Shown piece after piece: positions 16,722 through 25,623 of a DNA stretch of 48,954 nt. The first letter of the stretch is position 1, and each line of letters starts with the position of its first letter. The stretch lies in NCBI GenBank assembly GCA_028284235.1, contig JANQSC010000055.1:1-48954 (forward strand), read 5' to 3'. Made by a program: the position numbers and the translations under genes. The notes under the pieces are model-generated. The model worked only from the letters and a program-made list of their open reading frames with translations, searched no databases and was not told the DNA's origin. The DNA comes from Opitutaceae bacterium (GTDB lineage: Bacteria; Verrucomicrobiota; Verrucomicrobiia; Opitutales; Opitutaceae).

Positions 16722-18266
16722 ATGGATACAAATAATCAGTCGCAATCGGATTGGTCGGACACTTTCCGTCGCATAGCCGAGTTGTTGCAGGAAAGAGGAG
16801 AGGGCAGGGGTGGTTCCGAGGAGTTGAACGCCCTTCTGCGCGCAAGCGAGTCGAACCGGGAATTCGCCGCCCAGTACTTGCTCGACAGCGAGTCGTTGCA
16901 GGAGGTTCTGGCGACGGACGAGATGGCGGCGCTTTCGGCCGGGGTGGCTGCGCCGGCCGCGGCAAAGGCGCGTCCGGTGATCGTTCGCTTTTTAGAGTCC
17001 CCGGTTTTTCGCGTGGCAGCCTCGATTGCGATCGTGGCGGCGCTCGCCTACGCTTGGTCGAGCCGAGCCCCAATCGCGTCGCTGCAAGACGAAGCGAATG
17101 CGGTTTTCGCGGACAGGTCGGGCCCGATCGACGGGGAGTTCGGGAGTGGCGCCTATTCGCTCGTTTCGGGAATGATCTCGATGGAGTTTCGCAACGGCGT
17201 TGTGATGACGGTGGAGTCGCCGGCGGATTTCGAAGTGGTCGACGCGTTCCGCGTTCGACTGAGCCGGGGTCAAGTTCGAGCCATGGCGCCGGAGTCCGGC
17301 CACGGATTCGTGATCGAAACCCCTGAGGTGGATATTGAAGATTTGGGTACGGAGTTTGGCGTATACGTCGATGGCGACTCTGGCCAAAGCGACGTGCACG
17401 TGTTTGACGGCCAGGTCGATGTGAAAAACCACGGCGAGAAGTCGACGTTGGCGTCCTTGGAGATTGGGGACTCGGCCCGCATTGTTGGCGGGCAAGTCGA
17501 TAAGGAAGCGCTGCTCACGCCCGGCCAATTCCTTACTCCCGCGGATGTGAGCTATTCGCGTTGGAAGCAATTTCGCTCCGAAATCAGCGCCGATCCGGAC
17601 CTGGTTTTCTATTATGGCTTCGATCCGCAGACCAAGGGCGATCGTGCGCTTAGAGACGAGGCGGTCAATGGAGCGTCCGTCGATGGGCGAATCGAAGGCG
17701 CTCATTGGGTGAGTGGACGCTGGCCGGGCAAGCGGGCCTTGTTGTTCGATCAGCCCGGCGACCATGTAGCGGTCGAGATTCCAACCCCGTTGCCTCGATT
17801 TACGTTCGCCGCCTGGGTGAAAGTTGATCGCCTCGACGAAGCCCTGACTGCCATTTTCAATTCGATCGACTGGAAGGAAGGATCGCTGCATTTGCAGGTG
17901 TCCCGGGTGAAGCGAAACTTCAACCCAGGAGTTCATCCGAGAGTTTACAACAAGAAGACCGACGTGAATGTCCCGCTCGGCCAGTGGACGATGGTGGTCG
18001 CGGTCGTCGACGCGGAAGCAATGTCGGCGAGGACCTGGATCAACGGGGAATTTGCGGCGGACGGGATTCTTCGCGAAGTGCCTGCGATTGATCCGGGGCT
18101 GTGCTTGCTCGGCAGCTTTCAGCAAGAACCTGGCGGAGAGCATTCCCGTGGATTCCGCGGCCGAATGGACGAGGTGATTCTCTGGAAACGGACCTTGAGT
18201 GATGCGGAGATCCAGCAGATCTATCAGAACGGGCGACCGAGCCGCGCCAGCCGTCGAGACAGCTAG
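16722..18266 (+). CDS. FecR-LamG membrane protein, probable anti-sigma/sensor
   Basis: A 514-residue single-pass membrane protein. Residues 1-94 are cytoplasmic (RRIAELLQERGEGRG, then ESNREFAAQYLLD), 95-112 a membrane helix (VFRVAASIAIVAALAYAW). A FecR domain spans roughly 140-260 (SMEFRNGVVMTVESPADFEV, LSRGQVRAMAP, EDLGTEFGVYVD, HVFDGQVDV). A LamG/concanavalin-like lectin domain covers about 285-510 (DLVFYYGFDP, RFTFAAWVKVD, GRMDEVILWKRTLSDAEI). FecR proteins receive envelope signals and hold or activate an ECF factor; LamG domains often bind glycans. With the ECF gene 7 bp upstream, a glycan-sensing regulator is a reasonable inference. No classical zinc anti-sigma motif is seen in the N-terminal part. 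Confidence 0.85.
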   Translation: MDTNNQSQSDWSDTFRRIAELLQERGEGRGGSEELNALLRASESNREFAAQYLLDSESLQEVLATDEMAALSAGVAAPAAAKARPVIVRFLESPVFRVAASIAIVAALAYAWSSRAPIASLQDEANAVFADRSGPIDGEFGSGAYSLVSGMISMEFRNGVVMTVESPADFEVVDAFRVRLSRGQVRAMAPESGHGFVIETPEVDIEDLGTEFGVYVDGDSGQSDVHVFDGQVDVKNHGEKSTLASLEIGDSARIVGGQVDKEALLTPGQFLTPADVSYSRWKQFRSEISADPDLVFYYGFDPQTKGDRALRDEAVNGASVDGRIEGAHWVSGRWPGKRALLFDQPGDHVAVEIPTPLPRFTFAAWVKVDRLDEALTAIFNSIDWKEGSLHLQVSRVKRNFNPGVHPRVYNKKTDVNVPLGQWTMVVAVVDAEAMSARTWINGEFAADGILREVPAIDPGLCLLGSFQQEPGGEHSRGFRGRMDEVILWKRTLSDAEIQQIYQNGRPSRASRRDS

Positions 18267-18322
18267 TCGCGTTGCAAATTTAGTGTCGATAGCGGCCGGA
18301 TAGACGCTCATTGTCTCCTGAA

Positions 18323-21300
18323 ATGAAACTCTCTACCCCTGCGTTTCTTCTCACCACGACTCTGGCGGCGACCGCCTGGGGAGAGGAGCCGATCGACTTC
18401 AATCGGGACGTCCGCCCTATCATCTCGGACAAGTGTTTTCATTGCCACGGTCCGGATGCGGACAATCAAAAGTCGGAGTTCCGCCTTGATACGCGGGAAA
18501 ACGCGATTGCCGATCTGGGCGGGCTCTTCGGCATTGTTCCTGGGAATCTGGAGGAAAGCGATTTGCACTGGCGGATTTGGGAGGATTTCGAGGAGGACGT
18601 GATGCCTCCGGTCAACTCCAAGCTTACTCTTACCGACGCGGAAAAGAAGATATTGGATCGGTGGATACTGGAAGGCGCGCCCTACGACCAGCATTGGTCA
18701 TTCAAGCCCATCGAGCGGCCGGCGTTGCCTGAGATCGAAGAGTCGAGTCGAAACTGGTCCCGCAACGAGATCGATGTATTCATCGCGGCGCGACTCGAGA
18801 CGGAAGGGCTGTCGCCTTCGCCACCCGCGGAGAAAGAGCGACTCTTGCGTCGCGTGACCTTGGATTTGACTGGTCTGCCGCCGACGATCGAGGAGATCGA
18901 CGCGTTCCTGAGCGACGATCGTCCAGGCGCCTGGGAGCGCGTGGTCGACCGGCTGCTTGCCTCGCCACGCTACGGCGAGCGTATGGCCTTAGTGTGGATG
19001 GACGCCGCTCGCTACGCGGATTCCGGCGGGTACCAGAACGACATCCTCCGCAGCCAGTGGCCCTGGCGAGACTGGGTGATCGACGCCTACAACGCGAACA
19101 TGCCGTTCGATCAATTCACGATCGAGCAGCTCGCGGGCGACTTGCTGGAGAGCCCGACGAATCGGCAGATTCTAGCCACAGCTTTTAACCGCAATCACCG
19201 GATCAACAACGAGGGTGGCATTATCCCCGAGGAGTACCAGACTGAATACGTCGCGGATCGAGTGGAGACGACTTCGACTGTGTGGTTGGGGCTGACCATG
19301 GCCTGCGCCCGCTGTCACGACCACAAGTACGATCCGCTCACCCAGAAGGACTTCTACCAGATGTTCGCCTTTTTCAACAACGTGCCTGAAAACGGGAAGG
19401 ACGGGAATATCGCCCCCCAGCCGAATATGGCGATTCATCATGGGGCGACGAAAGCGGAGCATGACGCCTTGTTGGCCCGAGTCGCGTCGGTGAGTCGTGA
19501 AGTGAAGCAATTGCAGAGCGGGAGCGAGGGGGAGTTCGCAAGCTGGCTGCAACAGGTCGAGAAGGAGCGTAGTAAAATTCTGGATGCAATAAGAGAATTC
19601 GAGCCCGCGTCGCTCCATTTGTCTTTCGACTCGGTGGAAAAACGGTCAGCTCCGGATCTGAGGAACCAGTCTCGGAACGTGAGCTTGAACGATCGGAGCA
19701 AGCGGTACGTCTTCCTGGTGGATTCCCAGTTTGGCAAGAGCTTGAAATTCGGCCGATCAACCTACGCCCGGGTTCTTAGACCGCATTCGGGAGGCTTCCA
19801 GTCGAACAGTCCGCGTTCCTGGTTGATTCACGCCCGAACGCCGCGCGTATTTGCTGGATCTGAGGGGCCTCTGCTCGCTTGCATGGAGCCCGATTCGAAT
19901 TACGGCTACCGCTTGATGCTCGAAGATTCGGGAAGCCCCGACTTTTTTAGAGTTTCCTTTCAGATGATCAACGACTCGGGCGTAGCGAGCGGCATCGAAG
20001 TCGTGTCCGACGCGGTTGTTCCCAGAAATGACTGGGCGCGATTGGGGATCACTTGGGACGGCAGCGGCGCAGCCTCCGGTTTGAAGCTCTATTTGAATGG
20101 CCGCGAATTAGAAACGCGAGCCCTCCAGGATTCCCTCGGCGACGGCGTCATCGACACGCCTACGAGCCTGCTAGTGGGCGCCCGTAACGTGGAGGATGCT
20201 CAAGAGGAGCTTCGGGACGCTACGCTGAACAATGGGCGGATCGACGATCTCCAGATTTATGATACAAATTTAGACGCGAAGCAAATCGCGTTGCTAAGTC
20301 GCGCGGATCCGCAGGACGTGATGCTGGCTCACTTGAATGAGAAGTCCCGAGCGTCGCTGTTGGGCTTGTGGCTGGAGGGAACACCGAAAGCCAAAGAACT
20401 CAAACAGCTAAAGAAAGACAGAGAGGCGGAACTGGCGGCGTTCGAGCGCGAGCACGTCATCAACGTGAGTATTATGGAGGAAATGGATACGCCGCGCGAC
20501 ACCTTCCTGCTAAGCCGAGGCGCCTACGATCAGCCCAATCGGAGTGAAGAGCTGGACCCGGCGGTTCCCGCGGCGCTTCCATCGATGAACCACTCGCTGC
20601 CCAAGAACCGGCTCGGGCTGGCTCAATGGCTGGTGGCGCCCGAAAACCCGCTTACGGCTCGGGTGGCGGTTAATCGCTATTGGCAAATGTACTTCGGGAC
20701 GGGCCTGGTCAAGACGCCGGAGGATTTTGGTTTGCAAGGCGCCAATCCTAGTCACCCGCAATTGCTCGACTGGCTGGCCAGCGCGTTTCGTGACAGCGGC
20801 TGGGACATCAAGGCGATGCAGAAACGGATCGTCATGAGCGCCACGTATCGACAGTCGTCGCGTGTTTCGCCCGCGCTTTTGGAGAAAGACCCGGAAAATC
20901 GTTTGCTGGCGCGGGGACCGCGGTTCCGATTGTACGGGCAGGCGATTCGCGATCAAGCTCTGGCGGTGTCGGGGCTGATGTCCGGGCGAATTGGAGGACC
21001 GTCGGTGATGCCGTACCAACCGGAAGGGTTGTGGGACGAGCTCGACGCGAAAGGTTACAAGTACGTTCAGGGATCGGGCGAAGATTTGTATCGAAGAAGC
21101 ATGTACACGTTTTGGCGGCGGACCGTCCCTCCGCCGTCGATGATGAATTTCGACAATGCCTCCCGCGAGGTCTGTTCCGTTAACTTCACCAGCACCAATA
21201 CGCCTTTGCAGGCCTTGAACCTGATGAACGATCCACAATTTGTGGAGGCGTCGCGCGGGTTGGGCCAGAGGATGTTGTTGGAGGGGGGCGATTCCGTCGG

Positions 21301-21547
21301 CGAGCAGATCGCCTTCGGCCATCGAACGGTTCTGGCGCGAAAACCGAATGCGAAAACGGCGGCGATTCTAGAGAACAGTTTCGACGATTACTTTAAATAC
21401 TATCGGACGAACCATGAGGCCGCTGCGGGATTGATCGCGGTGGGGGAGTCGCCTCCGGACGACGCACTGGAAGCGCCGCGACTCGCGGCCATGACCATGA
21501 TCGCCAATTTGCTCCTGAATCTCGATGAAACCGTAACCAAACAGTGA
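18323..21547 (+). CDS. DUF1549-LamG-DUF1553 cytochrome-like protein
   Basis: A 1074-residue secreted protein, starting at the ATG at 18323 (MKLSTPAFLLTTTLAATAWG signal peptide). A planctomycete cytochrome c domain has C38-F-H-C41-H42 (ISDKCFHCHGPDADN). DUF1549 spans about 145-360 (RRVTLDLTGLPPT, RYGERMALVWMDAARYADS, NRNHRINNEGG) and holds a second haem-type motif, C328-A-R-C331-H332. A LamG-like insert covers about 430-650 (LKLYLNGRELE, GRIDDLQIYD). DUF1553 forms the C-terminal part (LAQWLVAPENPLTARVAVNRYWQMYFG, cut here in sense to its key words LTARV and RYWQ; then NTPLQALNLMNDP). The DUF1501 start lies 2 bp past its stop, the usual pairing. Activity unproven; redox work in the periplasm is presumed. 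Confidence 0.93.
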   Translation: MKLSTPAFLLTTTLAATAWGEEPIDFNRDVRPIISDKCFHCHGPDADNQKSEFRLDTRENAIADLGGLFGIVPGNLEESDLHWRIWEDFEEDVMPPVNSKLTLTDAEKKILDRWILEGAPYDQHWSFKPIERPALPEIEESSRNWSRNEIDVFIAARLETEGLSPSPPAEKERLLRRVTLDLTGLPPTIEEIDAFLSDDRPGAWERVVDRLLASPRYGERMALVWMDAARYADSGGYQNDILRSQWPWRDWVIDAYNANMPFDQFTIEQLAGDLLESPTNRQILATAFNRNHRINNEGGIIPEEYQTEYVADRVETTSTVWLGLTMACARCHDHKYDPLTQKDFYQMFAFFNNVPENGKDGNIAPQPNMAIHHGATKAEHDALLARVASVSREVKQLQSGSEGEFASWLQQVEKERSKILDAIREFEPASLHLSFDSVEKRSAPDLRNQSRNVSLNDRSKRYVFLVDSQFGKSLKFGRSTYARVLRPHSGGFQSNSPRSWLIHARTPRVFAGSEGPLLACMEPDSNYGYRLMLEDSGSPDFFRVSFQMINDSGVASGIEVVSDAVVPRNDWARLGITWDGSGAASGLKLYLNGRELETRALQDSLGDGVIDTPTSLLVGARNVEDAQEELRDATLNNGRIDDLQIYDTNLDAKQIALLSRADPQDVMLAHLNEKSRASLLGLWLEGTPKAKELKQLKKDREAELAAFEREHVINVSIMEEMDTPRDTFLLSRGAYDQPNRSEELDPAVPAALPSMNHSLPKNRLGLAQWLVAPENPLTARVAVNRYWQMYFGTGLVKTPEDFGLQGANPSHPQLLDWLASAFRDSGWDIKAMQKRIVMSATYRQSSRVSPALLEKDPENRLLARGPRFRLYGQAIRDQALAVSGLMSGRIGGPSVMPYQPEGLWDELDAKGYKYVQGSGEDLYRRSMYTFWRRTVPPPSMMNFDNASREVCSVNFTSTNTPLQALNLMNDPQFVEASRGLGQRMLLEGGDSVGEQIAFGHRTVLARKPNAKTAAILENSFDDYFKYYRTNHEAAAGLIAVGESPPDDALEAPRLAAMTMIANLLLNLDETVTKQ

Positions 21548-21549
21548 AT

Positions 21550-22995
21550 ATGGATCCTCGACACGAAAACCGGCTCCTCATGAATCGCCGCCAGTTCTTT
21601 GGCAAAACCGCAACCGGAATCGGGGCCGCAGCGCTCGCCGGCCTCGTGGGGAGAGACTTGAAGGCGGTCGCGCCCGAAGGCGGAATTCGGTTCCCGAATT
21701 TCGCGCCGAAAGCGAAACGAGTGATCTACCTTTTCCAATCGGGAGCTCCTTCGCAAATGGATCTCTTCGACTGGAAGCCGGCCATGGCCAAGCAGTTCGA
21801 TGTGGACCTGCCTGACTCGATCCGACAAGGGCAGCGGTTGACGGGCATGACGTCGGGGCAAAAGCGCTTTCCGGTCGCGCCGACGATTTTCAATTTCAAG
21901 CAGCACGGAGCGAGCGGCGCGTGGGTGAGCGATCTTCTGCCCAACATCGGACGAATTTCGGACAAGCTCTGCTTCATCAAGTCGATGTACACGGAGGCGA
22001 TCAACCACGACCCAGCGATCACGTTTTTCCAGACGGGCTCGCAGATCGCGGGGCGGCCTTCCATCGGCTCCTGGCTTTCCTACGGGCTGGGAAGCATGAA
22101 CAAGGACTTGCCTGACTTTGTGGCCATGGTCTCGAAAGGCAGCGGGCGGCCCGGAGGACAGCCGCTATACGATCGCCTTTGGGGCAGTGGTTTTCTGCCG
22201 ACGACGCACCAAGGGGTGAAGTTTCGCGGTATCGGCGATCCGGTTTTATATTTGAATGATCCCCACGGAGTAGACCGCGGGTTGCGCCGCCGCATGCTCG
22301 ACGATTTAAACGCGATCAACCAGGAGCACTTCGAAGACTTCGGGGACCCGGAAATTTCCACTCGAATCGCCCAGTACGAACTGGCCTACCGGATGCAAAT
22401 GTCGGTGCCGGAATTGACCAACATCGACGACGAACCCGAGTCGACGTTCGAGGCGTACGGTCCGGACGCCCGCCGCAAGGGGAGCTATGCTCAGAACTGT
22501 ATTCTGGCCCGGCGGCTGATCGAGCGGGACGTGCGCTTCGTCCAGCTCTTTCACATGGGCTGGGACCAGCACAAGACGCTTCCCAAGCAGATCAAAGGGC
22601 AGTGCTACGACACGGACCAGGCGACGGCGGCGTTGATCGAGGATTTGGAAGCGAGGGGCTTGCTAGAAGACACATTGGTCGTTTGGGGCGGCGAATTTGG
22701 TCGGACGATCTACAGCCAAGGCACGCTCACCGAGACGAACTACGGGCGCGACCACCATCCGCGTTGCTTTACGATCTTCATGGCGGGAGCGGGGGTGAAG
22801 CCCGGTATCAGCTATGGCGCTACAGACGACTTCTGCTACAACATAACCGAGAACCCCGTGCATGTTCACGACTTGCACGCGACGATACTCCATCTCCTCG
22901 GAATCGACCACGAGCGTTTGACCTATAAGTTCCAAGGGCGTCGCTTCCGACTCACCGACGTGCATGGTAAACTGGTAAAGGGGATACTGTCGTAA
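21550..22995 (+). CDS. DUF1501 protein, Tat-exported
   Basis: A 481-residue DUF1501 protein of the alkaline phosphatase/sulfatase-like clan, always found next to DUF1549/DUF1553 cytochromes in this phylum. A twin-arginine signal (MNRRQFFGKTATGIGAAAL) directs export. The canonical motifs are intact: QSGAPSQMDLFDWKP near residue 65, G381-E-F-G-R-T386 and Y398-G-R-D-H-H-P404. The ATG at 21550 is 2 bp past the preceding stop; a GTG at 21544 overlapping that stop is an alternative. No activity is established for the family. The spacing indicates translational coupling with the cytochrome-like protein, so the two probably act together in the periplasm. Confidence 0.94.
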   Translation: MDPRHENRLLMNRRQFFGKTATGIGAAALAGLVGRDLKAVAPEGGIRFPNFAPKAKRVIYLFQSGAPSQMDLFDWKPAMAKQFDVDLPDSIRQGQRLTGMTSGQKRFPVAPTIFNFKQHGASGAWVSDLLPNIGRISDKLCFIKSMYTEAINHDPAITFFQTGSQIAGRPSIGSWLSYGLGSMNKDLPDFVAMVSKGSGRPGGQPLYDRLWGSGFLPTTHQGVKFRGIGDPVLYLNDPHGVDRGLRRRMLDDLNAINQEHFEDFGDPEISTRIAQYELAYRMQMSVPELTNIDDEPESTFEAYGPDARRKGSYAQNCILARRLIERDVRFVQLFHMGWDQHKTLPKQIKGQCYDTDQATAALIEDLEARGLLEDTLVVWGGEFGRTIYSQGTLTETNYGRDHHPRCFTIFMAGAGVKPGISYGATDDFCYNITENPVHVHDLHATILHLLGIDHERLTYKFQGRRFRLTDVHGKLVKGILS

Positions 22996-23027
22996 GTCAA
23001 TTGGCCGTGAAAAACTGCGAAACAGCG

Positions 23028-24119
23028 ATGTTCCCGACGCGCGCTCATTGTATTGGCCAATGGCTTGTCCTCGCGGCGCTGGCTGCGGTCGTTCACTCGA
23101 TCGGCTTTGCGAGTGCGCGGCAAGAGGTATGGGTGACGACTTCGAAACCCGACCGAGTATTGGTTTTCCAATTGGATTCCGAAGAGGGAACTCTTGTCAA
23201 GAAACGGGAATTCTCCACCAGCTCCGCTCCGGGCTCGTTTTGTTTTAACGCAGATGGGAATCGTCTGTATATCTCGCTGAAGAACCCCGGCTCGATTGCG
23301 GCCTACTCTTTGCATGGGGGATCTGAACCAACACTGCTTGGAAAAGTGGATACGGAGGCGTATGCGGGCTACGTAAACGTGCATCCAACTGGAAGGTTCC
23401 TGTTCGGTTCTTATTTCGCTACGGGGGAGGTTTCGGCTCACCGCATTCTGGAAAACGGGGCGGTTGCCCGCGAGCCGATTCAGAGACTCGCGATTGACAA
23501 GAACGCTCACGCCGCTGTGTTCGATCCAAGTGGAAACTACCTGTTTGTCCCGCACACGAGACCCAACAGGATTTCCCAATTCAGAATCGATACGAAGAGC
23601 GGTGAATTCAGTCGGAACGATCCTTCACACCTTATCCGAAAAACGAATACAGGACCACGCCACCTATGGTTCCACCCTCGGTTGAACGTCGCTTATGGAA
23701 GCGACGAGCAGGGGAGCAGTATAAGCCGCTATTTGTTCGATCCGGAGAGCGGCGGGCTGTCGTTTGCTGATTCGCTATCGAGCTTGCCGGACGACTACGC
23801 GGGTTCGAACTCCACTTCGGACATTGAAGTTCATCCGACCGGGAGATTCGTATTCATCGCGAATCGCGGGCACAACTCGATAGCGGTTTTTTCGACCAGC
23901 GACGCGGATGGGTCGTTGAACTTCCGCGATCGCGCTGCTGTGGATCCTGTGCCTCGTTCCTTCAACATCACCCCTGACGGGGATTTTATAATTGTAGCCG
24001 GGCAGCAAACGAATCGACTGAAGGTGTTTCGGATTAGCGAGCGCGGCAGCCTAACCTCTACCCAGACTTTGCCTATCGAGGGTTCTCCTTGGTGGGTGGT
24101 AAGCCGACCGAGACCATGA
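23028..24119 (+). CDS. Secreted lactonase-type beta-propeller protein
   Basis: A 363-residue protein of the lactonase family (PF10282 type, 6-phosphogluconolactonase-like seven-bladed propeller). From the ATG at 23028 a signal peptide is present (QWLVLAALAAVVHSIGFASA), so it works outside the cytoplasm. Propeller repeats are clear: SFCFNADGNRLYISLKNPG, YVNVHPTGRFLFGSYFATG, AVFDPSGNYLFVPHTRPN, DIEVHPTGRFVFIANRGHNS and FNITPDGDFIIVAGQQTN. Family members open sugar lactones; here an aldonolactone produced by periplasmic oxidation could be the substrate, which is inference. It lies 32 bp after DUF1501, and its stop overlaps the sulfatase start (ATGA). An earlier GTG at 23007 would spoil the signal peptide. 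Confidence 0.87.
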   Translation: MFPTRAHCIGQWLVLAALAAVVHSIGFASARQEVWVTTSKPDRVLVFQLDSEEGTLVKKREFSTSSAPGSFCFNADGNRLYISLKNPGSIAAYSLHGGSEPTLLGKVDTEAYAGYVNVHPTGRFLFGSYFATGEVSAHRILENGAVAREPIQRLAIDKNAHAAVFDPSGNYLFVPHTRPNRISQFRIDTKSGEFSRNDPSHLIRKTNTGPRHLWFHPRLNVAYGSDEQGSSISRYLFDPESGGLSFADSLSSLPDDYAGSNSTSDIEVHPTGRFVFIANRGHNSIAVFSTSDADGSLNFRDRAAVDPVPRSFNITPDGDFIIVAGQQTNRLKVFRISERGSLTSTQTLPIEGSPWWVVSRPRP

Positions 24120-25585
24120 TGGCTCACCTTGGAAAATTCTTCACGATTGCGGTTGTGGTTCTCTCGACCGTGGCTGAGTCGTCTCCAAAGCCCAACGTCC
24201 TTTTCATCGCGATCGACGATTTGAATACCTGCCCTGAAGGCTTCGACGGGGAGACGACTGTTTCGACGCCAAACCTGAGCCGCCTCGCGAGCATGGGGGT
24301 ACGTTTCACCAACGCTCATTGCGCGGCTCCCGCCTGCAACCCTTCGCGGGCCAGCGTGATGACGGGTCTCGCTCCCGCCACGACGGGAGTCTACTTAAAC
24401 ACGCACGATTGGCGCTCGAATCAAGTTCTCGTGAACCGGACGACGTTGCCGCAGCATTTTCAAAATAATGGATACAGGACTTTAGGCGGCGGCAAACTCT
24501 ATCACGGATCGACATTGTCCGATGGAATGAGTCACGAGGGCTACCTGAATCCGAAGCCATGGGACGCGTACTTTCCATCAAAGACCCAGCAATTCCCTCA
24601 AGAAGTGGAACCTGAAAGAAGACCGATGAACGGCAGTTCCAAGCAGTATCGCGGCTACATGGATTGGGCGCCACTGGACATCGAAACGAGCGAGATGGGT
24701 GACGCGAAAGTGGTGGCGTGGGCGGAGAGTCAGTTGTCGCGAACGCACGACAAGCCGCTCTTTCTCGCCGTTGGGATTTATCGTCCGCATATACCGTGGT
24801 GGACGCCGAGAGAGTATTTCGAGCGTCACCCGTTGGAGAGCGTCGCCCTGCCGAAAGTGGTTGAGGACGACTTGTCCGACGTGCCGGAAGCGGGGCGGGC
24901 GATGCGCAAGCAAGGCTGGCACGACTGGATGGAGGCGAATGGAAAGTGGAGAGAAGCCGTGCAGGGATACAACGCGTCGGTCAGCTTTACCGACGACATG
25001 GTCGGGCGACTCCTGGACGCGCTCGAAAAGGGACCTCATGCGGACAACACGATTGTTGTCTTGTGGTCGGATCATGGATACCACTTAGGGCAAAAAGAGC
25101 ATTGGGAGAAGTTCGCCCTGTGGGAGCAGACGACTCGAGTGCCTTTGATTGTGGCCGCGCCTGGAAGCTTTAGGTCCGGCGCTTCTTGCTCTGAACCGGT
25201 GAGCCTGCTCGATCTCTATCCGACTTTGAACGAGCTATGCGACATGCCCTTGCCCACGAAACTCGATGGAAGGAGTCTTGTGCCGCTCTTGGAAAATCCG
25301 GATCAAACGACGGGCAGGGCGATTATTTGTACGCAAGGATTCGGGAATCACGCGGTTCGGTCGGCGGACTGGAGGTATATTCGTTACGCCGATGGTTCGG
25401 AGGAGCTCTACGACCAAGTTCAGGACGCGCGGAATTTCTACAATCTTGCTGCCGATGCCCGCTTCGAGTCGGTAAAGCGCGAGCTCGCGACTTGGCTGCC
25501 GGAAAGCAATGCCGAGCCGCACCCGACCTTCAACGGACAGCAAGCCATGAATGAGAAGTTCGAGGCGATGCGAGACGGGCGTTAG
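24116..25585 (+). CDS. Secreted sulfatase, iduronate-2-sulfatase-like (second)
   Basis: A 489-residue formylglycine sulfatase. The start ATG at 24116 overlaps the lactonase stop by 4 bp (ATGA), indicating coupled translation; a second ATG at 24119 would serve equally. Signal peptide about residues 1-20 (FFTIAVVVLSTVA). Metal ligands D34-D35 (AIDDLN), the formylglycine signature C74-N-P-S-R78, and D319-H320 (WSDHGYHLG) are all present. DHGYHLGQKEHWEKFALWE is characteristic of iduronate-2-sulfatase-like enzymes. It is the last gene of the long plus-strand series, tying sulfate removal to the cytochrome, DUF1552 and DUF1501 proteins. The sulfate ester substrate is unknown. Confidence 0.93.
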   Translation: MMAHLGKFFTIAVVVLSTVAESSPKPNVLFIAIDDLNTCPEGFDGETTVSTPNLSRLASMGVRFTNAHCAAPACNPSRASVMTGLAPATTGVYLNTHDWRSNQVLVNRTTLPQHFQNNGYRTLGGGKLYHGSTLSDGMSHEGYLNPKPWDAYFPSKTQQFPQEVEPERRPMNGSSKQYRGYMDWAPLDIETSEMGDAKVVAWAESQLSRTHDKPLFLAVGIYRPHIPWWTPREYFERHPLESVALPKVVEDDLSDVPEAGRAMRKQGWHDWMEANGKWREAVQGYNASVSFTDDMVGRLLDALEKGPHADNTIVVLWSDHGYHLGQKEHWEKFALWEQTTRVPLIVAAPGSFRSGASCSEPVSLLDLYPTLNELCDMPLPTKLDGRSLVPLLENPDQTTGRAIICTQGFGNHAVRSADWRYIRYADGSEELYDQVQDARNFYNLAADARFESVKRELATWLPESNAEPHPTFNGQQAMNEKFEAMRDGR

Positions 25586-25596
25586 AAATTCTCGTA

Positions 25597-25614
25597 GAGA
25601 CTGTTCAACAAATT
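25597..25614 (+). repeat. Solitary insertion-sequence-like terminal repeat
   Basis: GAGACTGTTCAACAAATT begins 11 bp after the sulfatase stop. It matches the terminal repeat of the MITE-like element at 31316-31480 (GAGACTGTCCAATAAGTC) at 14 of 18 positions, and all four differences are transitions. No partner end was found nearby, so it may be a relic. Confidence 0.4.
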
Positions 25615-25623
25615 GAGTTTATT

